DNA from: Adlercreutzia faecimuris
GTDB lineage: Bacteria > Actinomycetota > Coriobacteriia > Coriobacteriales > Eggerthellaceae
DNA: 64,000 nt
NCBI RefSeq assembly: GCF_022669055.1
Contig: NZ_JAJMLW010000002.1
Coordinates: 1-64,000 of the forward strand
Direction: 5' to 3'
The notes below the pieces were generated by a model. It had not been told where the DNA came from. It did no database searches and was given only the letters and a program-made list of their open reading frames with translations. This document shows, one piece after another, positions 14,755-24,377 of the stretch (its first letter is position 1; every line of letters begins with the position of its first letter). The translations under genes were made by a program, and so were the position numbers.

Positions 14755-16853
14755 TTTCCATTATTGTTCCGGTTTTTAACGTTAAGGACTACGTGCGCCG
14801 ATGTCTCGATAGCCTGAGAGGTCAGACCCTTAGTGATATTGAGGTCATTTGCGTTGACGATGGCTCGTCGGACGGCTCGTCTGACATCTTGGATGAGTAT
14901 GCGGCGAGTGACGGGCGATTTGCCGTCATCCACAAGGCGAATGCCGGCGTCGCCGCGGCGCGTAACGACGGCATGGCTGCAGCCCGTGGCGAGTTCGTTA
15001 TGTTCGTGGACTCCGATGACTATATCACCCACGATGCGTGCGCCCGGCTTGTCGAGGCGGCTGCTCGAGAGAATGCCCAGATCGTCGTGTTCGGGGGGAA
15101 GTCGTTCCCCTCCTCGTTTTGGGCAGATCGTTGTTTTGCCAAGAATGATCGGGTGTATCGTGGCGATGCGGTGACGGCGCTTTTCTTCGAGGCGGGCAGT
15201 CATCCCCTCATGTGCAACAAGATGTACCGGCGCTCCCTCCTTGTCGAGGGGGGGTTGCGCTTCAATGAGGAACTTATTCTGGGCGAGGACAATGCCTTCC
15301 AGTTCTCGGTGTTTCCCCGTGCCGATGTTGTCGCCTTCGTTCCTGCGCCGTTCTACTTCTATCGTATGCGGGAAGATTCGGCTATGGGAACGACGGCGGA
15401 AGATCACAACCGGCGGATGTGGCTGCACCTCGACTTGGTGAAGCACGTGTGGGGCCTGTGGAGTCGTGAGGGGTGGGCCGCCCGCTGGAAGACAGATCTC
15501 GTGTCATGGGGGGTTCCCCTTCTCTACGATGAGGCGGAGCAGGTGTGCTTCGATGAACGTGAGCGGTTGGCTCCCCTCTTTCGTCGGGAGCTCGAGGCCG
15601 TTCTGGGGGACACCGACTTGGCTGACGTCGATCTTGACCCGCGTATTGGCCGTCAAGTCAGCTTCCTGCTCGATGCTGAGTCTGCAAGGTCGGATGACCC
15701 CTTGGTCACCGTTCTCGTCGAGGGCGGAGGCGGCGTGGGTAAGGCGACGCTTACGTCGATATTGGGGCAAACCATGCAGCGAATAGAGGTGTTCGTGCTG
15801 TCGGACGGCGGTCAGATTCCCTCCTGGGCCGAAGGGCTTGCTCGGTCTGATCAGCGCATTCGTCCTGTTGCGTCCTGTGACATGGCGAGCGTTCTCTCCG
15901 AGGCTCGAGGGCGATACGTGATAGGCGTTTCCAGCGCGGTTTCCTATGAGCCGCGAGCTTTTGAGCTCTTGTTGGGATGCGCGGCTGTTCTCGACGATCC
16001 TGCTGCGCCTAAAGATGGGCGATCCCGGCCCACTCCTGACCCGGATGTCGTGGCGGGTGCCGACTCAGCTGGGTTGCTGCACGCCTGCGATCCCTTCTGT
16101 CGCTTTGAGCCCGATCCTGAGGTTGGAATTGAGGAGAAGGCGGTTTTCTCGGCTGAGGAGCTGCGGGGAGCTGCGATCCTTTCCTGCTCAGCTGCGCCGT
16201 TCAACAAACTTATCCGCATCGACTTGGCGAGGGAATGCGCCGGGACGCTTCAATCGTGCGCCGGCTATCAGGCCGTTGCCCTGCTGGCGATCCTTAGAAG
16301 CCAGCGTTTGATGCAGACGATGATTCCGTTCGTGACAGTTCTTCCAATGCGTCTTGACGCGGATGCTGCCTTTCGCTTGGTTGATCAGGTCAGTTCGGGA
16401 GCTTGCGCTGTCGTTCGACCAAACGCCGGCGCCGACGGTGATCTCCTTCAAGATGATGCTTGTCGTGCGGTTGTTCGCTACCTTATGCTGGTGACGGGCC
16501 TTGTCTTTGGCGACGCCTCGCGTCGGGCGGCCTATGAGGCCGCTCGTGGCTTCTGCCTCGCTGGGGCCTGCGCGAGTCTCGATGGTGAGGAGGGTCGTTG
16601 GGCGCGTCTGCTGTCAGAGGAAGACTACCAGGCTCTCGATGAAGAGCACGGTGCCGATCTTCTGGAGACGGTGCTTTCCACGAACCAGCGCAACCTTCTT
16701 CAAGTGGGCGATGAGGCTGCCGAAGTGGCGCTACTCAACCGTCGTCTCGATCACTTCAACAGCTCCGTGAGCTTTAGGGTGGGCAGGGCCGTCACCTGCA
16801 TGCCTCGAAAGGCCGTGGCCTTTCTGAAGGAAAGACGAGCCAGGCACCGCTAG
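14739..16853 (+). CDS. Double-domain GT2 protein with degenerate second domain
   Basis: A 704-residue protein. Residues 1-300 are a complete GT2 enzyme: IIVPVFNVKDYVRRCL, VDDGSSDGSSD, MFVDSDDYIT and LGEDNAFQFS. From about residue 322 the pattern restarts (TVLVEGGGGVGKATLTSILGQ) and follows GT2 topology, but the key sites are eroded. In the place where DSDD is expected it has VIGVSSAVS, and the DDGS loop has become LSDGG. The second half is therefore probably not catalytic and may bind glycan or a partner. GTG start, 16-base overlap with licD upstream. The C-terminal 30 residues are basic (RKAVAFLKERRARHR), which could favour membrane contact. Confidence 0.82.
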   Translation: MSKPVVSIIVPVFNVKDYVRRCLDSLRGQTLSDIEVICVDDGSSDGSSDILDEYAASDGRFAVIHKANAGVAAARNDGMAAARGEFVMFVDSDDYITHDACARLVEAAARENAQIVVFGGKSFPSSFWADRCFAKNDRVYRGDAVTALFFEAGSHPLMCNKMYRRSLLVEGGLRFNEELILGEDNAFQFSVFPRADVVAFVPAPFYFYRMREDSAMGTTAEDHNRRMWLHLDLVKHVWGLWSREGWAARWKTDLVSWGVPLLYDEAEQVCFDERERLAPLFRRELEAVLGDTDLADVDLDPRIGRQVSFLLDAESARSDDPLVTVLVEGGGGVGKATLTSILGQTMQRIEVFVLSDGGQIPSWAEGLARSDQRIRPVASCDMASVLSEARGRYVIGVSSAVSYEPRAFELLLGCAAVLDDPAAPKDGRSRPTPDPDVVAGADSAGLLHACDPFCRFEPDPEVGIEEKAVFSAEELRGAAILSCSAAPFNKLIRIDLARECAGTLQSCAGYQAVALLAILRSQRLMQTMIPFVTVLPMRLDADAAFRLVDQVSSGACAVVRPNAGADGDLLQDDACRAVVRYLMLVTGLVFGDASRRAAYEAARGFCLAGACASLDGEEGRWARLLSEEDYQALDEEHGADLLETVLSTNQRNLLQVGDEAAEVALLNRRLDHFNSSVSFRVGRAVTCMPRKAVAFLKERRARHR

Positions 16854-16897
16854 GCGGAGGGCTTGCGTGCTGGGCTAACAAACGAAAGGAATCGACA

Positions 16898-17890
16898 GTG
16901 TTTTCTCGCAACGGTCAATCTCCCAAAGTCTCGGTGCTCGTTCCCGTGTACAACGTGGAGCGCTATTTACCGCAATGCCTCGACAGCCTTCTTGCTCAGA
17001 GCCTCAAGGACATACAGATCATCTGCATCAACGACGGCTCGACGGACTCGTCCCCTGATATTCTGCGCGACTACGCTGCTCGCGACGCTCGAATCGAGGT
17101 GATTGACAAGGCAAACTCCGGTTACGGCGCCTCCATGAATCGTGGCCTTCAGGCGGCAAGGGGAGAGTATGTGGGCATTGTGGAGTCGGATGACTATGCG
17201 AGTCGTGATATGTTTCGGTCGATGTACCGGTTCGCTCGGCGGCACGATTGCGATGTAGTCAAGTCCAACTACTTCGAATTCAGCGATGAGGCCGGGGATT
17301 TCTTCCAGGAGCCCTTTGCGGGATTTCCCTATCGGAAGGTCTTTGACCCGAGGTGCGACAGAGGTATTCTGAACACCATCCCCATTATATGGGCCGCCAT
17401 CTATCGGCGCTCTCTGATTGAGGAGAACGGCATTCGCTTCAACGAGACGCCGGGTGCCTCCTACCAGGACACTTCTTTTGTCCACCAGGTTTGGATGTCT
17501 GCCCGGCGTGTGGCGATACTGAAGAAGGGGTTCCTCCATTACCGAGTGGACAACAGCGGATCCTCTGTTAAGTCGGCGGCGAAGGTATTTGCGGTTTGCG
17601 ACGAGTATGCTCTTACCGAGGATTTCATGGCGCGCGATCCTCAGAGGGCGGAGGCGTTTGCCGATACGCTCAATTTGGTCAAGTTCTGCACGTATCGATG
17701 GAACTATAACCGCTTGACGGGAGATGCCCGTCGTGAGTTCGGCGCTAAGATGGCGGCCGAGTTCGCCCGCGCCCGCGATGAGGGGACGCTCAAAGAGGGA
17801 TTCTTTTACCCTGAGGACTGGCATATGCTCGGAGTGATGATGGACGACTACGAGACGTTTTGCGATGGCTACCTCGAGAAGGGCATGTGA
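16898..17890 (+). CDS. Family 2 glycosyltransferase
   Basis: A 330-residue GT2 enzyme with a GTG start and GAAAGGA 7 bases upstream. Motifs: LVPVYNVERYLPQCL, INDGSTDSS, IVESDDYASRD and the ETPGASYQDTSF acidic motif. It is a close paralogue of the gene at 10138 and more distant from the gene at 17936, with which it shares GYGA and the overall layout. Repeated paralogous GT2 genes in one cassette suggest expansion by duplication and divergence of acceptor specificity. Substrate unknown. Confidence 0.87.
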   Translation: MFSRNGQSPKVSVLVPVYNVERYLPQCLDSLLAQSLKDIQIICINDGSTDSSPDILRDYAARDARIEVIDKANSGYGASMNRGLQAARGEYVGIVESDDYASRDMFRSMYRFARRHDCDVVKSNYFEFSDEAGDFFQEPFAGFPYRKVFDPRCDRGILNTIPIIWAAIYRRSLIEENGIRFNETPGASYQDTSFVHQVWMSARRVAILKKGFLHYRVDNSGSSVKSAAKVFAVCDEYALTEDFMARDPQRAEAFADTLNLVKFCTYRWNYNRLTGDARREFGAKMAAEFARARDEGTLKEGFFYPEDWHMLGVMMDDYETFCDGYLEKGM

Positions 17891-17935
17891 TTTCAAGCGC
17901 CTTTTCCCATGGCGATCGCTGACTTTAGGAGAGAC

Positions 17936-18925
17936 ATGACAAATCCCTCGCTTTCCATTCTGATTCCCGTGTACAACGTGGAGCCTTATCTGCGACAGTG
18001 CTTGGAGAGCATTGTCGCTCAGGCCTTTGAGGACTATGAGGTTCTGTGCGTCGATGACGGATCCACTGATGGCTCGGGCGCGCTTCTTGACGAGTTCTGC
18101 GCGCTTAACGAGCGCTTCGTCGTTCTGCATAAGGAGAATGGGGGATACGGCGCCGCCGTTAACTATGCGCTTGATCGCGCTAGGGGAGAGTATGTCGGCA
18201 TCGTTGAGCCCGACGACTACCTTGTTCCGAACGCATACGAGCTTCTTATGGACGCTGCCCGGCAGACGGGTTCGCCGGATATTGTGAAGGGCGCCTATTG
18301 GCGGGTCTTGCCGGCAGACGCGGACGGCAAATGCGCGCTGCTGCCGGCTAATTACCTGCACTGCGTCGAGAAGGTGGGGGCGCCTTTCACCCTCAAAGAT
18401 GACGCTGAGTTTCTCTATCATCATCCAAGCATCTGGTCGGCTGTCTATCGCAAGGACTTTCTCGTCGGCAAGGGAATCAGGATGAGGGAGATTCCGGGTG
18501 CTGGCTGGGCTGACAATCCCTTTTTGATCGAAACCCTCGCTCAGGCGAAATCCATCGTCTATGTGGACGAGCCGGTCTACTGTTATCGTGAGTTCAACGT
18601 GGGGTCTTCGAGCAACGTGAAGGATCCTTCGATCATTTGGAATCGCTGGTTCGACATGGATGAAATCTTGGCGAATCTCGGTATCTCAGATCCGAAGATC
18701 CTGGAAGGGCACTACAATCGCGGCTTGTACTATGCGCATATGCTCGAAGAGGAATTCGGTGACGACCCAGTGGCTCGGCAGGCCATAACGAATATGGTCA
18801 AACGCATGGACTACAATGCAGTGACGCGTTCGAGCAAGATAGGGGTCGATCTCAAAGAAGTGATGCGCCGAAACACGGGTGTGGTAAGACGAGCCTTATG
18901 CAAAGTGCTTCGAGTTTTCGGGTAG
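17936..18925 (+). CDS. Family 2 glycosyltransferase
   Basis: A 329-residue GT2 enzyme. The start at 17936 has AGGAGA at ideal spacing; an in-frame ATG at 17909 would add nine residues but lacks a ribosome-binding site. Motifs: SILIPVYNVEPYLRQCL, VDDGSTDGSG, GIVEPDDYLVPNA (ESDD changed to EPDD, still an acidic pair) and EIPGAGWADNPF in place of the ETPGASYQD of its paralogues. These two shifts suggest a different donor or acceptor. It is followed after 55 bases by the first large membrane protein of the cassette. Confidence 0.86.
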   Translation: MTNPSLSILIPVYNVEPYLRQCLESIVAQAFEDYEVLCVDDGSTDGSGALLDEFCALNERFVVLHKENGGYGAAVNYALDRARGEYVGIVEPDDYLVPNAYELLMDAARQTGSPDIVKGAYWRVLPADADGKCALLPANYLHCVEKVGAPFTLKDDAEFLYHHPSIWSAVYRKDFLVGKGIRMREIPGAGWADNPFLIETLAQAKSIVYVDEPVYCYREFNVGSSSNVKDPSIIWNRWFDMDEILANLGISDPKILEGHYNRGLYYAHMLEEEFGDDPVARQAITNMVKRMDYNAVTRSSKIGVDLKEVMRRNTGVVRRALCKVLRVFG

Positions 18926-18980
18926 GCCTTGCCGCCGAGAAGCTAGTTCGGCAAATGGGCTGACAAGAGGGAGGACGGCC

Positions 18981-21020
18981 GTGTGGCTTAACTTTGCGCT
19001 CTGCTTTGCGGCGGGCGCTTTTATCCTGCTGTTGCCGGGGGCGTTGATTACGCGCTCATTTCGCTTTCCGTGGGTGTATACTCTTGCGATTGCGCCTGGC
19101 TGCTCAGTTGCTCTCTATACTCTGATAGGGGCCGTCTTGCCGCTGGCGGGTGTCTCGGCAAATGGCTTCGTCGTTGCCGGTCTCGCCTTTGCGATTGGGG
19201 TGCTGTCCTTCGTCGCTTCACTTTGCCTTGCTTGGAGGAGAGGGGAGCTCTCGTCGTTCTGGGTCGATCGTCGGCTCCAGGGCTCTCTGCCTTCATGGGA
19301 GATGGCTGTCTATCTGCTACTCGGTTTCGTTGTTTCCGTGGGGCTGCTCGTGAGATCCTTCGATGGTCCCGAGTCGCTTACGCAAACCTATGACAATGTT
19401 CTCCACTATGGTGCGGTAAGGGCGTTTCTCGACTCGGGCAACTGGTCTTTTCTGTCCATGGGGCAGTACGGAACGGGTGAGGACGCCGCCCTTGATCCCT
19501 TAAGTACCGCGGGTTTCTATCCTGCGGCGTGGCATGTGATGGCGGCGTTGGTTTCCGATGTGACGGGAGCTTCCCCGGCTTTGGCCTCCAACGTGGTGAA
19601 TACGGCTTTCTGCTCGCTCGTGTTCCCCCTGGGCATGTTTGCGCTTCTGTCGGCCCTGTTTCCTGAGAGACGTCTCGTTGTTTTGTCGGGGGCGTTCGTC
19701 TCGGCGGCGTTTGCCGCTTTTCCTTGGGCGCTTTACATGAGTTGGCCCCTGTTTCCCTACGGTTCGGCTTTGAGCGTCGTTCCCTCCGTTGTCTTCTGTT
19801 TCGTGGGCTTCTTCTCTCGATTCGCTCAGGTGAGAAGAGCTGGCTATCTTGTGGTCTTTCTAATCTCGTGCGTGGCCGTTGCCTTGCTCCAGCCAAGCGG
19901 CATTTTCGTCGCGGCTGTACTTTTGGCTCCCTACTGCGTTTGCCTGGCAGTCTTTGCGGCGGGCAAGATCAAGGTTCGAGGTTGGCGTCTTTGCGCTCTG
20001 AGATTGCTGGCTGGGGTGGTGGCCACTGCTTTCGTAGCGGGCATCTGGGTTGCTCTCTACAAGGCTCCGTTCCTGCAAGCGGTGGTCAACTTTCAGTGGG
20101 TGACCACGCTTGAGCCTTCGCGCGCGGTTGCGGACGCGTTGTTGTTTGCGGTCGAGGGAAACCCCCCGCAGTGGATTCTCTCGGCACTTGTTTTTCTGGG
20201 GATGGCCCGATCGCTGTGTGATTCCTCATTGCGCTGGCTGCCGTTCTCCTTCATATTCGCGGTGGTCATTTTTGTGGCGGCTGCCTCCCTGGAGGGGGAG
20301 GCGCGGCATCTCCTCTCAGGCTTCTGGTATACCGATCCCTATAGAGTAGGTGCCTTTGTTGCCCTTGGCGGAATGCCGCTTGCTGCGCTTGGGGCCGCTG
20401 TGGTGGCTAAGGGGCTTGCTCTTGCCATTCCCCGTAGGAAGGCGGTCGGTGCGACCCTCCTCGCCTTCATGGTTGGCGCTGCCTCCTGCGCCGGCGCTTA
20501 TCTGGTTTCTTTTCAGGGGACGACGAACTACTCCTTCCTTCTCGAGCAGGGGGAGACAAATGCGTCGACAGGCGACGACCGTCCCTTTGGCGAAAAAAAG
20601 AGGCTTTTCGTGGAGAAGGCAAAGGCCATCGTGGGTGATGACGGCCTGGTACTCAATAACCCCTTCGACGGATCTATGTACGCCTATGGCGCGACGGGGT
20701 TGAGAACCTATTATCGTGACATGGGAGGGTACGGGGCCACGTATGAATCGCCGAAGAGCCTTGCGATCCGAGAGCGACTTGCAAGGATCGGCTCTGATGA
20801 CGACGTTGCCGAGGCGGTTGAGGCGCTTGGCGCCCGGTACCTCCTCGTACTTAACGACGAGGCGCCTATCGGCTGGTTCTCTCCGGTATATCTGCCCGTC
20901 CAGTGGGAGGGGCTGACGCAAATCAACGACGAAACGCCTGGGCTCGAGGTTGTTCTGGCGGAGGACGACATGAGGCTCTATCGTTTGTCGAGAGATAAGG
21001 GAGGATCGGACGATGACTGA
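18981..21020 (+). CDS. Large polytopic membrane protein, DUF6541-like
   Basis: A 679-residue protein with about 14 hydrophobic helices in the first 510 residues and a soluble C-terminal domain of about 170 residues. It resembles the actinobacterial DUF6541 family of surface-glycan loci. The layout is GT-C-like: a multi-spanning core, with a conserved extracytoplasmic YDNVLHYGAVRAFLDSG loop after an early helix. A C-terminal RYLLVLND segment recalls GT-C enzymes. The gene at 22123 is a clear paralogue. A role as sugar transferase or polymerase outside the membrane is an inference. GTG start; its end overlaps the acyltransferase gene by 8 bases. Confidence 0.72.
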   Translation: MWLNFALCFAAGAFILLLPGALITRSFRFPWVYTLAIAPGCSVALYTLIGAVLPLAGVSANGFVVAGLAFAIGVLSFVASLCLAWRRGELSSFWVDRRLQGSLPSWEMAVYLLLGFVVSVGLLVRSFDGPESLTQTYDNVLHYGAVRAFLDSGNWSFLSMGQYGTGEDAALDPLSTAGFYPAAWHVMAALVSDVTGASPALASNVVNTAFCSLVFPLGMFALLSALFPERRLVVLSGAFVSAAFAAFPWALYMSWPLFPYGSALSVVPSVVFCFVGFFSRFAQVRRAGYLVVFLISCVAVALLQPSGIFVAAVLLAPYCVCLAVFAAGKIKVRGWRLCALRLLAGVVATAFVAGIWVALYKAPFLQAVVNFQWVTTLEPSRAVADALLFAVEGNPPQWILSALVFLGMARSLCDSSLRWLPFSFIFAVVIFVAAASLEGEARHLLSGFWYTDPYRVGAFVALGGMPLAALGAAVVAKGLALAIPRRKAVGATLLAFMVGAASCAGAYLVSFQGTTNYSFLLEQGETNASTGDDRPFGEKKRLFVEKAKAIVGDDGLVLNNPFDGSMYAYGATGLRTYYRDMGGYGATYESPKSLAIRERLARIGSDDDVAEAVEALGARYLLVLNDEAPIGWFSPVYLPVQWEGLTQINDETPGLEVVLAEDDMRLYRLSRDKGGSDDD

Positions 21021-22095
21021 GGGCTGCCCGGCGGCGCAGGTTTCATCTCAGAAGAAAGTGCGGCTCGGTTACATGGACGTCGCGCGCGGCATCGCCATGG
21101 TGTGCATCGTGGCGGGCCATTTCGGCATCGCGACGATAAACAGGGTCGTCTATACCTTCCATGTTCCTCTGTTTTTCCTCATGAGTGGGTTCTTCTTCTC
21201 CGTGAAGGGAACCTGGCCTGAATTTCTGCTCGGCAAGGCCCGGCAGCTTCTTCTGCCATACTTGCTGGGATGCACAGGCATACTCATTGCGTCATTTGCC
21301 TATTTTGCAATTGTGGGTTGGCTCCCTGAGTTTCCCGCCCGGGCTGTCTACATCATCAAGGCTTCGCTTTGGGGGGCGGGAACCTATCATGGGGAGCCGC
21401 TGGTCGTTCATCAGATTGGCGCCCTGTGGTTCCTGCCTGCGCTCTTCTTCGGCTACTGCGTGCTCAGGGGTGCTTTGAACACTCGCTTTCCGTTAGCCGT
21501 CATCCTTGCCGTTTCTGCTGCGGGCTGGCTTTCCTCCCGCTTCGTTTGGCTGCCCCTCTCCTTGCAGCCGGGTATGTTCTGCTCGCTCTTTCTCTACCTG
21601 GGATACGTCGTGCGCCAACGCCAGATGATCGAGCATCTGGCGTCAAGGAAAGGGTTGGTCGTGGGCGCGGTTGCCTTCGTTGTCTGGATTTACTGCATCT
21701 ATCAGGGCACGGCGGTAAACGTGGTGGAAATTGGGATAAACGGGGGGGCGCTTGCCTTTGCGGGCGCCTTCGCGGGATCGTATGTTGCCGTAGCCGCGTC
21801 CTTTGGCCTGGAAAGGCTCATGAGGCCAATTGCTCGATTCTTCAACTATTATGGCCAGTTGACCTTGGGCATTCTCGTTTTTCACGCGATGGCGGACTTC
21901 GTGTGGCCATGGGGGCACCTCTACGCGTTTCTCGAGGCGTTTGGATGGGTTGGAGCGCCGGCCCATCTGGTTGTGCTCGCGATTAACGTGCTCTGGCCCC
22001 TAGCGGCTCTTGCTATCGTGCGACTTTTGATTCCTCCTGTCTATCGGGTTCTGGTTCCGCGTGAGCCAGCCCCTCTGCCTTTGCGTGCAGGGTGA
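21013..22095 (+). CDS. Acyltransferase 3 family membrane protein
   Basis: A 360-residue multi-pass protein. The first conserved block, LGYMDVARGIAMVCIVAGHF, has the R-x-GIA and GH signature of acyltransferase-3 enzymes, followed by FHVPLFFLMSGFFF. About ten membrane helices are predicted. It most likely acetylates a sugar of the surface polymer. It is translationally coupled to the upstream DUF6541-like gene (8-base overlap) and lies 27 bases before the second DUF6541-like gene, so the three form a unit. It is distinct from the acyltransferases at 12401 and 25472. Confidence 0.82.
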   Translation: MTEGCPAAQVSSQKKVRLGYMDVARGIAMVCIVAGHFGIATINRVVYTFHVPLFFLMSGFFFSVKGTWPEFLLGKARQLLLPYLLGCTGILIASFAYFAIVGWLPEFPARAVYIIKASLWGAGTYHGEPLVVHQIGALWFLPALFFGYCVLRGALNTRFPLAVILAVSAAGWLSSRFVWLPLSLQPGMFCSLFLYLGYVVRQRQMIEHLASRKGLVVGAVAFVVWIYCIYQGTAVNVVEIGINGGALAFAGAFAGSYVAVAASFGLERLMRPIARFFNYYGQLTLGILVFHAMADFVWPWGHLYAFLEAFGWVGAPAHLVVLAINVLWPLAALAIVRLLIPPVYRVLVPREPAPLPLRAG

Positions 22096-22122
22096 TCTGA
22101 GGGCGAGACGAGGCGAGCGTGA

Positions 22123-24288
22123 GTGTGGGCTGAATTCTTCTTCTGCTTCGCTCTGGGGGCGGCGCTGCTAGCAGCTCCCGGAGCGGTGGTATGTCGTGGC
22201 GGGCGAATGCCGTGGCCCTATGTCTTGGCGACGGCGCCAGGATGCTCTATTGCGCTCTATTGCCTCGTGGCACTCGGTTTTTCGCTGGCCAAGGTTCCTC
22301 TTTCGGGCGCTCTGCTGTTGGGAGCTGCCATGATCCTTGCGGCAACCTGCCATGGGCTGCTGCGTCTTCTCTCTTGCCGCGGCCTACTGGGTGTTGGCGC
22401 GTGCTCGGCGGCACGCTTGCCGTCATCGGCAGGCTGGGAGTTGGGTCTCTACGTGACGTTTGGTGTGTTGGTCGCTACTCTCATCTTGGTGAAGCCGCTT
22501 GCGGATCCGGCGATGCCCACCCAGGCATGGGATAACGCGTTTCACTTCGGGGCAGTACGTGCTTTTCTTGATTCTAAGGATTGGTCGTTTCTCGATGTGA
22601 GCCAGTACAAGACATCGGCTGATCTGTCGGCTGACCCTTTCCCCGGCGGTGGGTTCTACCCCGCCGGATGGCACGTGGTGACGGCTCTTGCGTCTGATAT
22701 CGCTGGAGTGCCGGTAGTTGTGGCGGCGAATGCCGTCAATGCGCTTTTCGCTGGTGCGGTGTTTCCGGCTGGAATGTTCGCATTGATGCGCGCTCTTTTT
22801 CCTGGCCGTGATTCGGCGGTGGCTTTGGGGGCGATGTCGTCCCTGTGCTTTGTCGCTTATCCATGGGCGCTCTATACGAGCTGGCAGCTGTTTCCCAATG
22901 GAGCCGCCACGGCGGTCATGCCCTCCCTCGCATTCTTGTTCCTGACGGCTGCTGAGCGGCAGGATGATCTTCACCGACGCCAGCTTGGCGTGCCCTTCGC
23001 CCTGTGCCTCGTGGCCGTCGGCGTCCTCCAGCCGAATGCCGCCTTTTCCGCAGCGGTGTTCTTGGCGCCATATTGCGTGTGGTTCGTCGTGCGAAGAGCG
23101 GGAAGCCTTCCTCTTGATGGGGCGATGCGGGCGGCGATCCAGGGTCTTGCGGGGGTTGCGGCTATTGCGGCCATCGCGGGCATCTGGCTGGCACTCTATG
23201 GCGCACCGTTTCTGCGGAGCGTGGTGACGTACCACTGGGCCTCCTATGCGACGGTGGGCGAGGCGGCATATAATGCCCTCACCCTCTCTCTGGCCTTCAA
23301 TCCGCCTCAGATCATCCTTGCCTTCCTCGTTCTTGTCGGTGCAGCATGCGCGTTGCGTCGCGCGCGTACTGCATGGCTTGCGGTATCGTACGCCCTTGCC
23401 TTTGTTATCTTCGTTGTGGCAACTGCTACAGATGGCAATCTCAAGCAGGTGCTGGCTGGCTTTTGGTATACCGATCCCTGTCGAGTGGGCGCACTCTTGG
23501 CCTTCGCGGCCATGCCGCTCGCGGCGCTCGGCCTGTCGGCGACCTACCGCCTGCTCACCTGCCGGGCACGTGGCCGCCTTCGCCCGGTGGTGCGCTTGGG
23601 CTGCGCCATCGCCCTGGGGATCGGCTGCTTCTGCGGCGCCTACTTCGTGCCTGAGGAGCAGGGGAAGGGGAGCGACCGGCATCTGGAGACCCCCTTCGAG
23701 TACCTGGAGAAGCAGAACGAGCCGCCGGCCTCTGAGGACGAGGCGGAGTGGCGCCGTCCCTACGGTGAGGACAAGGCGGCCTTCGCCGAGGAGGTGAAGG
23801 CCATCGTCGGCGATGCGGTGGTGGTGAACCAGCCCTACGACGGATCGCTCTACCTCTACGGCGTGGACGGCCTGCACCTGCTCTACCGCTACATGAGCGG
23901 CTACGGAGAGGATGAGGGGGAGACGGAGGCCAGCCGCGTCATCCGCGAGCACCTGAACCTCTACGCCAGCGACCCGGCGGTGCAGGAGGCGGTGCGCCAG
24001 ACCCACGCCCGCTACGTGCTGCAGCTCAGCGCTGACGGGCGGGGCGTGGGGCGTTTCGGCCCCGCCTATTATCCCGAGCGCTGGGAGGGCATCAGCTCCA
24101 TCGGCCCGGGAACGCCGGGCTTCACGCTCGTGCTGGCCCGTGGCAACATGCGTCTCTATCGCATCGACGGTGCGGCGGCGCTCGAGGGCGACTCGCTGCT
24201 CAAGGCGGTTGATGAGGTGATGACGGAGAGCCCTTCTGAGGATCCTGCGGGTGAGGGAGAACCTGAGACTGTGGAAACCTCCCGATGA
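22123..24288 (+). CDS. Large polytopic membrane protein, DUF6541-like, mosaic gene
   Basis: A 721-residue paralogue of the protein at 18981, with the same order of blocks: PWPYVLATAPGCSIALY, WDNAFHFGAVRAFLDSKDWSFL, GFWYTDPCRVGALLAF and a soluble C-terminal domain. The first two thirds use mixed codons like the rest of the cassette. From about 23500 codon use becomes strongly G/C-ending, like the core block that follows. The switch falls at the stretch most conserved between the paralogues (FWYTDP), which suggests recombination inside the gene. The C-terminal domain also has an added acidic segment (QNEPPASEDEAEWRRPYGED) and an acidic tail. GTG start. Function probably GT-C-like, not proven. 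Confidence 0.72.
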   Translation: MWAEFFFCFALGAALLAAPGAVVCRGGRMPWPYVLATAPGCSIALYCLVALGFSLAKVPLSGALLLGAAMILAATCHGLLRLLSCRGLLGVGACSAARLPSSAGWELGLYVTFGVLVATLILVKPLADPAMPTQAWDNAFHFGAVRAFLDSKDWSFLDVSQYKTSADLSADPFPGGGFYPAGWHVVTALASDIAGVPVVVAANAVNALFAGAVFPAGMFALMRALFPGRDSAVALGAMSSLCFVAYPWALYTSWQLFPNGAATAVMPSLAFLFLTAAERQDDLHRRQLGVPFALCLVAVGVLQPNAAFSAAVFLAPYCVWFVVRRAGSLPLDGAMRAAIQGLAGVAAIAAIAGIWLALYGAPFLRSVVTYHWASYATVGEAAYNALTLSLAFNPPQIILAFLVLVGAACALRRARTAWLAVSYALAFVIFVVATATDGNLKQVLAGFWYTDPCRVGALLAFAAMPLAALGLSATYRLLTCRARGRLRPVVRLGCAIALGIGCFCGAYFVPEEQGKGSDRHLETPFEYLEKQNEPPASEDEAEWRRPYGEDKAAFAEEVKAIVGDAVVVNQPYDGSLYLYGVDGLHLLYRYMSGYGEDEGETEASRVIREHLNLYASDPAVQEAVRQTHARYVLQLSADGRGVGRFGPAYYPERWEGISSIGPGTPGFTLVLARGNMRLYRIDGAAALEGDSLLKAVDEVMTESPSEDPAGEGEPETVETSR

Positions 24289-24377
24289 CGCCATGGATGG
24301 GTTGACTGTCATACTACAATATAAAGTCGGCGTCTTTTGGCGCCTCAGTCCTGATGTCTGCGGGGTACGGGGAACAC

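Noticed and set aside
16061-16853. Possible pseudogene in the second half of the double GT2 gene
   Set aside because: The frame is intact to a natural stop with normal codon use, so it is treated as a degenerate domain and not a broken gene.
24302-24325. Promoter TTGACT...TATAAA before the GacI-like gene
   Set aside because: The two hexamers are only 12 bases apart, too short for a standard sigma-70 promoter, though some promoter is likely in this gap.
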